Origin: Fibrobacter sp.
GTDB taxonomy: Bacteria > Fibrobacterota > Fibrobacteria > Fibrobacterales > Fibrobacteraceae
Length of the DNA: 64,000 bases
Direction of reading: 5' to 3'
NCBI RefSeq assembly: GCF_017545445.1
Contig: NZ_JAFWOM010000168.1
Span: 1-64,000 of the forward strand
Shown: positions 17,205-25,765 of the stretch, one piece after another
How the letters are laid out: every line of letters starts with the position of its first letter
How positions within the stretch are numbered: the stretch's first letter is position 1
Program-made: the position numbers and the translations under genes
The notes under the pieces: model-generated
Seen by the model: only the letters and a program-made list of their open reading frames with translations
Database searches by the model: none
What the model was told of the DNA's origin: nothing

Positions 17205-18448
17205 GTTCCGGTCGATACCTGGACAAGTCGTTAAAGTTCGACTGGTTCTTTATTGGTTTGACGCTTACGTTGATGACCTGCGGCGTGTTCTTAGTTTATT
17301 CGGCGACTATGAACGAGGAAATTGTCTTTTACGATACCCATTGGTTTAGACAAATTATTTACTTCGTGACGGGCATTGCCATTGCGGTTGGGCTTATCTT
17401 TGTGAAGATTGATTGGCTCAAGCGGGCGGCGGTTCCTTCGTATGTGATTGCCCTTGTGTTGCTTGTATTCGTGCTTTTTTTTGCGGGTGACGTGAAAGGT
17501 GCCGGGCGTTGGATTGACTTGAAGGTCATTAAACTCCAGCCTTCGGAATTTGCAAAGATTGCGTACTTGATTACGATTTCGTATTGGCTTTCGAAACATC
17601 CTGTGAGTTTGTATAACTTAAAAACATTTGCTGTGCCGCTTGGGCTTTTTATCGTGCCGTTCGCGTTGGTGCTGAAACAGCCGGATTTGAGCACGGCACT
17701 TGTGTTTACTGCGGTGACGCTTGTAGGATTCTTTTTTGCCGGGCTTACGTTTACGGACATGTTCTTGATTTTGAGTCCAGTGCTTTCGGTGCTGTTCTCG
17801 CATTCGCAGTCGATGGTGCTGCAAGTTTTGTGGGGCGTGCTGATTTGCCTTGTCGTGTTCTCCGTGTTGCGCAGGCACTTGTCCAAAAAACTTTCGGGAT
17901 TGATTATCGCGACGAACATTTTGGCGGGGTACGCAAGTTCAATGGTGTGGAATATGCTGGCGCCTCACCAGCAGAAACGCGTGAATACGTTCTTGGATCC
18001 GATGAGCGACCCGTTGGGCGATGGTTACCAAGTGTTGCAATCACTGACGGCAATCGGAAGCGGTGGCATTCAGGGCAAGGGCTTTGGGAACGGTTCGCAG
18101 ACGAATCTTTCGTTTTTGCCCGAAGAGCATACGGACTTTATTTTTAGCGTGCTCGGGGAGCAGTTCGGCTTTGTCGGGTGCGCTACGATTCTTGTGCTGT
18201 TTGCTCTGTTCCTGTGGCGAGCGTCGTCGATTTGCAAGACGAATGACGACCCGTTCGTGACGCTTGTGACGATGGGGGCCGCGACAATCTTTTTGTTCCA
18301 CATTACGGTGAATATTGCGATGACGATTGGGCTTATGCCGGTGACGGGGCTTCCACTGCCGTTCATTTCGTATGGCGGCTCGTTTGCGCTTGTGTGCATG
18401 TTCCTGGTTGGACTTTTAATGTGCATGAGATATCAGGGGAATAAGTGA
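17201..18448 (+). CDS. rodA: RodA SEDS peptidoglycan glycosyltransferase
   Basis: 415 residues with about ten membrane segments and the SEDS signatures LQPSEFAK, GDGYQVLQSLTAIGSGGI, FLPEEHTDFIFSVLGE and GLPLPFISYGGS. AAGGAGGAAGAGG precedes the ATG. It polymerises lipid II with PBP2. The segment from residue 190 to 240 contains an extra hydrophobic stretch, so the loop between the middle helices is slightly longer than in E. coli RodA (370 residues). Last gene of the mre operon; the downstream gap is filled by repeats and not by a simple terminator. Confidence 0.97.
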   Translation: MSSGRYLDKSLKFDWFFIGLTLTLMTCGVFLVYSATMNEEIVFYDTHWFRQIIYFVTGIAIAVGLIFVKIDWLKRAAVPSYVIALVLLVFVLFFAGDVKGAGRWIDLKVIKLQPSEFAKIAYLITISYWLSKHPVSLYNLKTFAVPLGLFIVPFALVLKQPDLSTALVFTAVTLVGFFFAGLTFTDMFLILSPVLSVLFSHSQSMVLQVLWGVLICLVVFSVLRRHLSKKLSGLIIATNILAGYASSMVWNMLAPHQQKRVNTFLDPMSDPLGDGYQVLQSLTAIGSGGIQGKGFGNGSQTNLSFLPEEHTDFIFSVLGEQFGFVGCATILVLFALFLWRASSICKTNDDPFVTLVTMGAATIFLFHITVNIAMTIGLMPVTGLPLPFISYGGSFALVCMFLVGLLMCMRYQGNK

Positions 18449-18469
18449 GAATTAGACGAGAGAACGCCG

Positions 18470-18668
18470 CTTCTCCACAAAGTGGATAACAGCAACTAAG
18501 GCAACAAGTTGCCAAGTTTTGTATAGCGGCTACAGACGACAAATGCGTAAGGCGAGAGTCGCGACCATGGTTGACGCTTTGCGTCCGCAACTTCAGCTCA
18601 GCCATAAAAAATGCAAGCATTTTTTGCGGCGTTCGCTTTGTATGCTTTTGCATGGGCATGACCGAGTC
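18470..18668. repeat. Modular hairpin element, copy 1 (module order X-Y'-Z')
   Basis: Three modules seen again at 53010-53190. X (18474-18529): hairpin TCCAC-aaa-GTGGA, then GATAACAGCAACTAA, hairpin GGCAAC-aa-GTTGCC, then AAGTTTTGTATA. Y' (about 18539-18604) contains GACGC-ttt-GCGTC. Z' (18605-18667) begins with the terminator-like palindrome AAAAAATGCAAGCATTTTTT. Relative to copy 2, Y and Z are inverted and X changes place. Confidence 0.85.
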
Positions 18669-18725
18669 CTGCATTTGGGATTAGAGCGAAGCGATAATCC
18701 AAAGACGAAAGGTGGCGACGGAGTT

Positions 18726-18872
18726 GTAGTAGGAAGTAGACAGTAGGCAGTAGAAAGGGGGCTTCGCGAGAATAGTCATTCTCGACCGAAGGGAGGGAAT
18801 CCATACAGTTCTGATCGCAGATACGGATCTTCTTGCATCCCCCTAACCCCTATAACCTACAACCTAAAACCT
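18726..18872. repeat. Heptad tracts flanking a REP-like hairpin
   Basis: 18726-18757 repeats GTAGTAG GAAGTAG ACAGTAG GCAGTAG; 18840-18872 repeats CCTAACC CCTATAA CCTACAA CCTAAAA. Both have period 7 and face each other. Between them are GAGAATAGTCATTCTC and a GGGAGGGAATCC unit. No open reading frame of interest lies in 18449-18950. Confidence 0.8.
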
Positions 18873-18950
18873 TGTTAACGAAAAATTACAGTCCAAAATC
18901 CTGAAAAAAGCGTGTTATAAAGAAGAGAAGTTTTTTATCAGGAGGTTAAG

Positions 18951-19676
18951 ATGGATTTCTTTCGGACTGTAGCTAATTTCGTTTTTGGAATGGAGTGCTT
19001 GGGGTGCGGGAACTCGTCGGAGCGGCTGGATCCGTGGCTTTGCCCTGCGTGTGCTGCGGAACTTGTGCGGGAATCGAGTTCGCCTGCGTTCCCGAACGAG
19101 GACGCATTTTGCCTTTTTCCGATGCGGCCTTTGACGCGGCGTCTGGTGCATGCGCTCAAGTACCGCAATATTCCGGGACTTGCATCGTACTTGGTGCGTC
19201 GTTCGTCGGCGGTAAAAGGGATGGTGGGGCAGGAACTTTTGATGCTCGCCCAGCCGCTTTATTTTGTGCCGGTGCCGCTCCACCATGCGAGGTATCGCGA
19301 ACGCGGTTATAATCAGGCGGAACTGTTGGCGGCTGCACTTGCGACTGCGACTGGCGGTAAGGTGTGTCGCTGGCTTAAACGCAAGACGTTCGTCGTATCG
19401 CAGACGAAACTTTCTAAGGATGAACGCGAAATGAATGTGGCGGGGGCTTTTGTTCCGAATTTCCCGCAGAAGATGATTGCACGGGGGAGTGTTGTGGTTG
19501 TCGATGATGTTTTTACGACGGGGGCGACGACTTCGGCGTGCATGGCTGCGTTCGGGGCGGACTTCGCATTGCCGTTGAAAGTTTGTACGTTACTTTACGA
19601 CGAGCCTTCGACGGCGGCAGCGGACTTTGCTGCTGATTGCCAGGCCGATTGGGACGGGCTTCGCAGTAGGCGGTAG
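18951..19676 (+). CDS. comF: ComF-family phosphoribosyltransferase
   Basis: 241 residues. Two N-terminal Cys pairs (CLGCG and CPAC) make the zinc ribbon of ComF. The PRPP-binding loop VVVVDDVFTTGATTSAC is near residue 185, and VPVPLHHARYRERGYNQAELLA is the other family block. ComF proteins support uptake of DNA in competent bacteria; in other species they are thought to be general phosphoribosyltransferases. CAGGAGG precedes the ATG. The final codons (CGC AGT AGG CGG TAG) coincide with the beginning of a heptad repeat tract, so the natural C-terminus may have been altered by repeat insertion. Confidence 0.92.
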   Translation: MDFFRTVANFVFGMECLGCGNSSERLDPWLCPACAAELVRESSSPAFPNEDAFCLFPMRPLTRRLVHALKYRNIPGLASYLVRRSSAVKGMVGQELLMLAQPLYFVPVPLHHARYRERGYNQAELLAAALATATGGKVCRWLKRKTFVVSQTKLSKDEREMNVAGAFVPNFPQKMIARGSVVVVDDVFTTGATTSACMAAFGADFALPLKVCTLLYDEPSTAAADFAADCQADWDGLRSRR

Positions 19677-19740
19677 GAAGTAGGCAGTAGGAAGTAGGAA
19701 GGCGAGGATTGTCATCCTCGACCGTTAGGGAGGGGATCCA
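19671..19740. repeat. Heptad tract plus REP-like hairpin at comF stop
   Basis: GCAGTAG GCGGTAG GAAGTAG GCAGTAG GAAGTAG, period 7, starts inside the comF coding end and runs to about 19701. It is followed by ATTGTCATCCTCGACC and GGAGGGGATCCAGTG, the GGATCC / GATGAC element seen in other gaps. Confidence 0.85.
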
Positions 19741-19770
19741 GTGAAGTTAGGGGTAGGATGGATGAAATGA

Positions 19771-19803
19771 AAAACAAAAAAGCTCCCCGAAGGGAGCTTT
19801 TCG
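19771..19803 (-). terminator. Terminator of tRNA-Ser(TGA)
   Basis: Stem AAGCTCCC / GGGAGCTT with loop CGAA; on the minus strand it is followed by a T-rich run. It also has T residues on the plus side and could serve both strands. Confidence 0.8.
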
Positions 19804-19884
19804 CGGAGGAAGAGGGACTCGAACCCCCAAGCCTTACGGCGGCGGTTTTCAAGACCGCTGACTTACCAATTAGCCTATTCCTCC
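19804..19884 (-). tRNA. tRNA-Ser(TGA)
   Basis: 81-nt cloverleaf on the minus strand. The acceptor GGAGGAA pairs with TTCCTCC, the anticodon loop CTTGAAA carries TGA, the variable arm GCC-GTAA-GGC is of class II type, and the T loop is TTCGAGT. CCA is not encoded. Confidence 0.95.
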
Positions 19885-19970
19885 AATTGGTGCGCAAAGA
19901 ATAGAAAAAATGACCGTATTCGTCAATGATACTTTGAATTTTGTGTGAAATTAACTATTTTTTACATGTT

Positions 19971-21164
19971 ATGAGCTACCAGGAAAACGTTACCGATCTT
20001 GGAGACGGCGAAGTTGCTGCTCTCTTATTCGAGTACATGCCTAAAATTGCTGCCGAACATAAAACGGACAGTCTATTGGTACTTATGGCGGATTTAGGCC
20101 GGCAGATTGTTCAGGCTGACCGCTGTTCTCTTTGGCTTATCGATGAACAGAGAAACGAACTGTGGACGAAGGTTGCCCATGGTGTTGACGAACTTCGAAT
20201 TCCGCTTTCTGCAGGCTTTGTTGGGTATTCCCTGAAGACCGGACAGCCTCTTTTAGTCGATGACGCTTATCAGGATTCCAGATTCGACCGCCGAAGCGAT
20301 ATCAAGAGCGGTTACCATACGACATCGGTGATGACGATGCCGTTGGAAAGCGATGACCGCGTGATGGGCGTGTTCCAGGCCATCAATAAAGTCGGGGACA
20401 ACGTATTCTTCTCCAAGAAAGATCTGGAACGTCTCAAGCTCATTTCTGTTTATTCTGCGAAGACGATTGAATCGGCTATTCGTGCCGAAGCTTTGGAGCG
20501 TTATGCGAAAGAGCTGGAAATCAAGGCCGAAGAATTGAAGTCTGCGCACATGGAGCTCATTCGCATTTTGGGTGAAGTTTCTGAATTCCGCAGCCATGAA
20601 GTGGGCGACCATATTCACCGTGTTGCTGAAATTTCGTTGAAGCTGGCCCGCTACTATGGGCTTTCGTCGGAAGAACAGGAACTGATTTATTATGTGGCTC
20701 CGCTGCATGACCTTGGAAAGGTCGGCATCCCGGATATGATTTTGAATAAGGCTGGCCGTCTCACGCCAGAAGAGTTCAGCAAGATGAAGAGCCATTCGGA
20801 AATTGGACGAACCTTGCTCCGCGAATCGAAAACGGATTTACTTTGTATGGGCGCCGACATTGCCGGTGCTCACCATGAACGCTGGGACGGTACGGGCTAC
20901 CCGGATGGTCTCAAGGGCGAACAGATTCCGCTTCCGGCCCGTATTTGTGCTGTGGCGGATGTCTTGGACGCTCTCGCAAGTCCGCGTTGCTACAAGCCGG
21001 CCTGGTCCGAAGATCGCGTGAAAGAAGAAATGAAGAATTCTGGCGGAACGCATTTCCAGCCGGAACTCATAGACATTTTGATGGAGCATTGGGATGAATT
21101 CTACTCTTGCTACAAGCCGGGTGGAATGTTCATCAAGAAGGGACTGCTCCCGCCAGTCCAGTGA
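19971..21164 (+). CDS. GAF and HD-GYP domain protein (cyclic-di-GMP phosphodiesterase)
   Basis: 397 residues. A GAF sensor domain occupies residues about 30-170, a coiled-coil signalling helix about 172-205, and an HD-GYP domain the rest. Catalytic residues are present: H246-D247 in APLHDLGKVGIPD, and HHERWDGTGYP at 301-311. HD-GYP proteins split cyclic-di-GMP (some act on cGAMP); the GAF domain should tune this to a small ligand. No membrane segment is visible, so it is cytosolic. No clear ribosome-binding site lies before the ATG at 19971, and an extended start at 19941 is possible but unsupported. It stands alone between two tRNA genes on the opposite strand. No diguanylate cyclase is in the window. 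Confidence 0.92.
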   Translation: MSYQENVTDLGDGEVAALLFEYMPKIAAEHKTDSLLVLMADLGRQIVQADRCSLWLIDEQRNELWTKVAHGVDELRIPLSAGFVGYSLKTGQPLLVDDAYQDSRFDRRSDIKSGYHTTSVMTMPLESDDRVMGVFQAINKVGDNVFFSKKDLERLKLISVYSAKTIESAIRAEALERYAKELEIKAEELKSAHMELIRILGEVSEFRSHEVGDHIHRVAEISLKLARYYGLSSEEQELIYYVAPLHDLGKVGIPDMILNKAGRLTPEEFSKMKSHSEIGRTLLRESKTDLLCMGADIAGAHHERWDGTGYPDGLKGEQIPLPARICAVADVLDALASPRCYKPAWSEDRVKEEMKNSGGTHFQPELIDILMEHWDEFYSCYKPGGMFIKKGLLPPVQ

Positions 21165-21193
21165 TTAGAATTTAGAGATTCATTTTTTGAATT

Positions 21194-21220
21194 AAGGTGT
21201 GGCGGTGCTCACACCTTTTT
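21194..21220 (+). terminator. Terminator of GAF/HD-GYP gene
   Basis: Perfect 8-bp stem AAGGTGTG / CACACCTT, 8-nt loop, T run. Confidence 0.85.
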
Positions 21221-21284
21221 GTTTTTGTGCGTTGTGGTTGTGAGGGCCAGATACGGGATTATGTGGGACTCCCGAAATGGGTTA

Positions 21285-21320
21285 AAAAAAAGAAAAAACC
21301 TCGATTTTCATCGAGGCTTT
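21285..21320 (-). terminator. Terminator of tRNA-Phe
   Basis: Stem CCTCGAT / ATCGAGG with loop TTTC; on the minus strand it is followed by a long T run. Confidence 0.85.
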
Positions 21321-21324
21321 TTCG

Positions 21325-21397
21325 TGGTTCCGATTGGAATTGAACCAACGACACGCGGATTTTCAGTCCACTGCTCTACCAACTGAGCTACAGAACC
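21325..21397 (-). tRNA. tRNA-Phe(GAA)
   Basis: 73-nt cloverleaf on the minus strand. The acceptor GGTTCTG / CGGAACC has an internal mismatch-free stem, the D arm is GCTCAGTTGGTAGAGC, the anticodon loop CTGAAAA carries GAA, and the T loop is TTCAATT. CCA is not encoded. Confidence 0.96.
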
Positions 21398-21569
21398 ATT
21401 TTGATGACCCAAAGATAGTTTAAATATCACATCTTGTCAAGGGTAAATAGAATATTACTGTTATTTTTTTGAAAAAAAACTAAATTTATTGTCGTTGGAT
21501 GGAATTATTTGGTGTCCCATGGTATTTTGCTATGGGGAAGTGTGTTCTTTTACTTTTTAGGTGGTCGTC

Positions 21570-24098
21570 GTGATTCGCACAAAAAAATGGTTTAGAGCGT
21601 CCGTTTCCCTGTTGGCGGCTTTCGGCTCGGCTTTCGTAGTCGCCTGCGCTGATGATAATGATAACGCGGTAATTGTACCGATGTCCAATGCGACTAGTAC
21701 GTGTGAAGCGTTGAATAATTGCGGCTCGTCTGCAAGTGTTCTGCAAGGAAATTCTTCGAGCAGTGAGGCTGGTAGTATCAACTGGAGTCACGGCATTGAT
21801 ACTACGAAGGTTATTATTGGAACCGATACGCTTTGGTTTTACGATACTATTCCTCTGCCTCCGGATACATCTGTCCAGTGGGTCGGAGAGTCTGCGCTGC
21901 GCATTACGGAAATCGCTCCTCTCAACTTGGATTTCTTTGACGAAGAAGGGAAAGACCCGGCTTGGGTGGAACTTTACAACTCGAGCGATAAAGATGTGGA
22001 CCTGAAGGGGTATGTCCTTATTGAAAACTTGCAGAAGCTTATCGATAAGGAAAAGAATATCCGCAAGTTCGTTTTTGGAAGCGATATCATCAAGGCGAAA
22101 TCCTTTAAAGTTATCTTTTGCGACGGCAAGAACATTTCTGCTGTAAAGAGCGAAGACAAGGAAGGTCGCCATACACGTCCGCATGCGGACTGGAAGCTGG
22201 ACAAAAAAGGCGGTACAGTTTATCTGTTGGATAAATTTAACGGAATCCGAGATTCGGTTGATTATCCAGAACTGACCAGCGGTGTTAGTTGGGGCATTGT
22301 CGATGGCGGCTATTGGGATTATTTTGAAAAGCCGACTCCGGAAAGGCCGAATTCGGAATCCAAGGGCTATGAAGAAATTGTTCCAGTTCCCGACATGAGT
22401 GGAATCAAGTCCGGTTTCTATAATGAGCCGTTTACTTTGAATCCTCCGGCTCTTGAAGATGGCGTGAAGCTCCGTTGCACGACGAACGGATCTGAGCCGA
22501 CTGAAAATTCCCCGGAATTCAATGCTCCGATGAAGATTGATCATAACATGGCTTTCCGTTGTGCTTCTTTCAAGAAAGGAGCTCTTTCGACCAAGGTTAT
22601 CACTCGTACGTTCTTTGTTGATGAAGACCAAGTGAAAATGCCGATTGTGGCTATCAGTGTGGATTCTAGCTTCTTCCGTCAACATTACATCAAGACGAGT
22701 TGCAGTGCTCCAAGGAATTGCCCGGATAGTGCCGGCCTCTATGCTGATGTTGAAATCCCGGTCCACGTGGAATATTTCGAGAAGGGTTCTAGCACGAAGG
22801 GTGCGACTTGGGAAAAGGATGCCGGTATTTCTTTGATGGGTGGCTATAGCCGCTTGAACGACAAGAAGTCCGTTTCTATCCGCCTCCGCGAAGAATACGA
22901 AGATGGTAGCATCAATTATCCGTTGTTCGAAACTCGCAAGGGCGTGAACGACAAGTACAAGTCTTTCAACTTGCGCAATAACGGTAACCGTTTTGTGAGT
23001 GACTACATTGAAGATGCCATGGGTGGTGCTCTCCTCGAAGGTACTAGCGTGGATTATCAGAGAAGCCGTCAGGTGGTGGTGTTCTACAACGGTAAGTACC
23101 AAGGCATTCACGACATGCGCGAACGCTTCAACAAGCATTATGTAGAAACGAATTACAAGATTGATGCTAATTCGGTGAACTTCATCAAGCATTTGGAAGA
23201 CAAAGTAGAGGCTAGCAATGGTACGATTGACGCTTACATGAACATGCTTCACTTTGTGGCCACTAATGATTTCTCGGGTGAAAACAACGCCAACTATGAA
23301 AAAGTGAAGACGATGCTCGATGTGGGCAACTTGGCCGATTACATGGCTGCTGAAATTTATATGCACAATGGTGACTGGCCGAATAACAACGTGCGTGCCT
23401 GGTCTGCACCGGAACACCCGTGGAAGTTCATGGTCTATGACCTTGACCATGGCTTTGACTGGATGTGGGGCGTGAACGATAAGGAATTCACTCAGGAAAC
23501 CAATATGTTCTCTTGGATCAAGAAGGGCGGCGGAAACCATCCGTGCAAGGAAGAAGGCTGCTTTGCTAACCTCTATATCCAGCTCATCAAGAATCCGGAA
23601 TTTAAGCGCATGTTCATTAACCGTTCTGCTGTGATGTTCAATAGCTATACGAACTTTGCTAACGTGACTAAGATCGTCAACGCTATGACGGCGACAATCG
23701 ACGCTAACGAAATGACGCGCGACCTTGCTAAGTTCAAGCAGGACCAGAAGTGGTATGAAAACTCTTGCGGTCATGGATTTGACAAGTCTGGTTCTTGCAT
23801 GAAGGAATGGGCTGAAAAACGCGATCCGAAAGTACTTCAGGAATATCAGGAAGAATTCGGCTTGAGCGGTACCGTTTCAGTGAGCATCAAGGCTGATGGA
23901 AACGGCGCTGTGCTCATGGAAGGCATGTCGCTTCCGAGCAAGGATTTCAAGGGCAAGTTCTTTGGCGGCGTGAAGATGGAACTCAAGGCTGTTCCGGCTG
24001 AAGGTGCTACGTTTACGGGCTGGAGCGATGGCGTGAATGACAATCCGCGTATGGTAAACCCGACAGAAGGTGCCTCCTTTACGGCAAACTTTAAATAA
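21570..24098 (+). CDS. Surface lipoprotein: lamin-tail, chitobiase-like and CotH domains
   Basis: About 842 residues from the GTG at 21570 (AGGTGG lies 5 bases upstream; the GTG at 21561 overlaps that site). A lipoprotein signal ends in VVAC. Then come an LTD lamin-tail domain (LRITEIAPLNLDFFDEEGKDPAWVELYN), a chitobiase C-terminal-like beta domain (YNEPFTLNPPALEDGVKLRC), and a CotH-like kinase domain with SLMGGYSRLNDKKSV, FYNGKYQGIHDMRERFN and the metal-site phrase MVYDLDHGFDW. The C-terminal 75 residues form a beta-repeat ending in SFTANFK, as in InlB/flg_new-type modules. Such LTD-CotH lipoproteins are common on the surface of fibre-degrading bacteria; CotH kinases phosphorylate proteins, but no substrate can be named here. 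It is monocistronic with a terminator at 24126. Confidence 0.85.
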   Translation: MIRTKKWFRASVSLLAAFGSAFVVACADDNDNAVIVPMSNATSTCEALNNCGSSASVLQGNSSSSEAGSINWSHGIDTTKVIIGTDTLWFYDTIPLPPDTSVQWVGESALRITEIAPLNLDFFDEEGKDPAWVELYNSSDKDVDLKGYVLIENLQKLIDKEKNIRKFVFGSDIIKAKSFKVIFCDGKNISAVKSEDKEGRHTRPHADWKLDKKGGTVYLLDKFNGIRDSVDYPELTSGVSWGIVDGGYWDYFEKPTPERPNSESKGYEEIVPVPDMSGIKSGFYNEPFTLNPPALEDGVKLRCTTNGSEPTENSPEFNAPMKIDHNMAFRCASFKKGALSTKVITRTFFVDEDQVKMPIVAISVDSSFFRQHYIKTSCSAPRNCPDSAGLYADVEIPVHVEYFEKGSSTKGATWEKDAGISLMGGYSRLNDKKSVSIRLREEYEDGSINYPLFETRKGVNDKYKSFNLRNNGNRFVSDYIEDAMGGALLEGTSVDYQRSRQVVVFYNGKYQGIHDMRERFNKHYVETNYKIDANSVNFIKHLEDKVEASNGTIDAYMNMLHFVATNDFSGENNANYEKVKTMLDVGNLADYMAAEIYMHNGDWPNNNVRAWSAPEHPWKFMVYDLDHGFDWMWGVNDKEFTQETNMFSWIKKGGGNHPCKEEGCFANLYIQLIKNPEFKRMFINRSAVMFNSYTNFANVTKIVNAMTATIDANEMTRDLAKFKQDQKWYENSCGHGFDKSGSCMKEWAEKRDPKVLQEYQEEFGLSGTVSVSIKADGNGAVLMEGMSLPSKDFKGKFFGGVKMELKAVPAEGATFTGWSDGVNDNPRMVNPTEGASFTANFK

Positions 24099-24125
24099 GT
24101 TAGCAACGGCATTGAAATGAAATTC

Positions 24126-24157
24126 GCGGCTTGGATGAAAATCCAGGTCGCTTTTTT
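24126..24157 (+). terminator. Terminator of CotH-domain gene
   Basis: Eleven-pair stem GCGGCTTGGAT / ATCCAGGTCGC with G-T pairs, loop GAAA and six T. Confidence 0.8.
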
Positions 24158-24175
24158 ATTTCTACATTTTGCGAT

Positions 24176-24997
24176 ATGATAAGCCCTGTGCGTAAGATGT
24201 TCGATGGCATTGCAAGCCGTTACGATTTCTTGAATCATTTCTTGAGTTGCTATCAGGATGTGCTGTGGCGTAGGTACTGCTGCAAGTGTTTGAAAAAGAT
24301 GATGGCGGTGGATGGTGCGAACGCCGTGTCGGAAAATGCGCCGGGGTCTGTGCGGATTGCAAGGAATGCGATGGATGATGCTGAATGCGCGGCAGGTACT
24401 GCGCGGACGGTCCGCTTGCTGGATTTGTGCGGGGGCACGGGCGATTTTGCGAATACGTTTAGGAAAATTTTTGAGGGCTCGTCATCGAAGGGGGCTGCGT
24501 GCGGCTTTAGCGTTGAGCCTGCGGTGATTGGCGACTTTTCGTACGGCATGCTGGCCGAAGTCAAACCGAAAAAAATCGATGCGTATGCGGTGCAGCTCGA
24601 TGCGATGAAAATGCCGTTTGCAGAGCGTCGATTTGACGTTATTTTGAACGGCTTTGGGATGCGTAACGTGCCCGATGCACGCGGAGCCCTGATGGAATCG
24701 TATCGCGTGCTGGATGCGGGCGGCTACCTTTGCGTTTTGGAATTTTTCTCGCCGAGAAATTTGTTCAACAAGTTCTTTTATAAAGTGCTCGCCCCGCTTT
24801 TTATCCCGGTGATGGGCGCATTCTTTAGCGGCAAGCGAGACGCCTACGAATATTTGGTGAATTCGATTATCCGCTTTTTGCCGGTCGATGAATTCTGCAA
24901 GATGGCCGAAGAATGCGGCTTTGAAGTCAAAAAAGTCAAGATGTTCGATGGCGGAATTTCGTTTGGCGTATTCTTACACAAGCCGGGGAACGCATGA
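24176..24997 (+). CDS. menG: Menaquinone C-methyltransferase
   Basis: 273 residues, UbiE/MenG family, which methylates demethylmenaquinone with S-adenosylmethionine. Motifs: N-terminal VRKMFDGIASRYDFLNHFLS, SAM loop LLDLCGGTGDFANTF, NGFGMRNVPD and RVLDAGGYLCVLEFFSPRN. The ATG at 24176 begins exactly at the conserved region. Residues about 47-85 carry an insert rich in Ala/Glu between the first helix and the SAM loop, not seen in E. coli UbiE. It overlaps the ubiX-like gene by ATGA. Confidence 0.93.
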   Translation: MISPVRKMFDGIASRYDFLNHFLSCYQDVLWRRYCCKCLKKMMAVDGANAVSENAPGSVRIARNAMDDAECAAGTARTVRLLDLCGGTGDFANTFRKIFEGSSSKGAACGFSVEPAVIGDFSYGMLAEVKPKKIDAYAVQLDAMKMPFAERRFDVILNGFGMRNVPDARGALMESYRVLDAGGYLCVLEFFSPRNLFNKFFYKVLAPLFIPVMGAFFSGKRDAYEYLVNSIIRFLPVDEFCKMAEECGFEVKKVKMFDGGISFGVFLHKPGNA

Positions 24998-25563
24998 GTC
25001 GGTTTGTGCTTGGAGTGACGGGGGCAAGCGGCAGCATTTACGCGACCCGTACGGCGATGTACTTGCAGCGTTTTCATCATGAGGTGACGCTCATCGTGAC
25101 GCACCCGGGCAAACAGGTGCTCGAGTACGAGGGCCAAAGTGCGCTTTTCGACTATTGCAAAGACGTGTGCAACGTGGATGATTTTTTTGCGGAATGCGCA
25201 AGCGGCAGTGCTGATTACGCCGGCATGGCTGTAGTGCCGTGTTCCATGGGAACGCTTGGGCGCATTGCTGCTGGTACTTCGGACAACTTGCTTGTGCGTG
25301 CGGTGGATGTTTGCCTCAAGGAACGCCGCCCGCTTGTGATTGTGCCGCGGGAAATGCCGTACAACTTAATTCATATCGAAAATATGAAACGCGTGACTTT
25401 GGCCGGTGCGGTAGTGATTTCTGCTTCGCCGCAGTTCTACAGCAAGCCTACGAGCATTGAAGAACTTGTCGATACCGTGGTCGCGAAAATTTTAAAACAC
25501 TTGGGAGTGGATGCATCGCAAGTGGCAACTGTCGCACGTGCATGGGGTGGGGAAAATGCCTGA
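24994..25563 (+). CDS. ubiX: UbiX/Pad1-type flavin prenyltransferase
   Basis: 189 residues. Family blocks: N-terminal FVLGVTGASGSIYA, AVVPCSMGTLGRIAAG(T)SDNLLVRA, KERRPLVIVPREMPYN and the C-terminal SPQFYSKP. UbiX makes the prenylated flavin used by UbiD decarboxylases. Lying between menG and a UbiA-like prenyltransferase, it is most likely the UbiX homologue of the futalosine menaquinone route (MqnM), in which a UbiD partner (MqnL) removes the carboxylate; the partner is not in this window. The pathway assignment is inference. Confidence 0.92.
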   Translation: MSRFVLGVTGASGSIYATRTAMYLQRFHHEVTLIVTHPGKQVLEYEGQSALFDYCKDVCNVDDFFAECASGSADYAGMAVVPCSMGTLGRIAAGTSDNLLVRAVDVCLKERRPLVIVPREMPYNLIHIENMKRVTLAGAVVISASPQFYSKPTSIEELVDTVVAKILKHLGVDASQVATVARAWGGENA

Positions 25564-25569
25564 TGCTCA

Positions 25570-25762
25570 AACCTTAACTAGATCCTTCGACTACACCCTT
25601 GCGGGTTTCGCTCAGGATGACACTCGGTCGGTGAACTCGTCGAACCGCTCTCGTCTCTCGTCTGTAGGCTCGCAGAGCCGTTCTTTCGTCTCATCTACTC
25701 TCATTTCCCTAAATCACTGTTTACTAACCTCTGCCTACTTCCTACTTCTAACTTCCTACTAA
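25570..25762. repeat. REP-like element and heptad tract
   Basis: AGATCCTTCGACTACACCC with CGCTCAGGATGACAC (25580-25625) is a GGATCC / GGATGAC hairpin. TCGTCTC / TCGTCTG units follow, and 25727-25760 repeats CTACTTC CTACTTC TAACTTC with period 7. No gene is seen here. Confidence 0.8.
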
Positions 25763-25765
25763 ATC

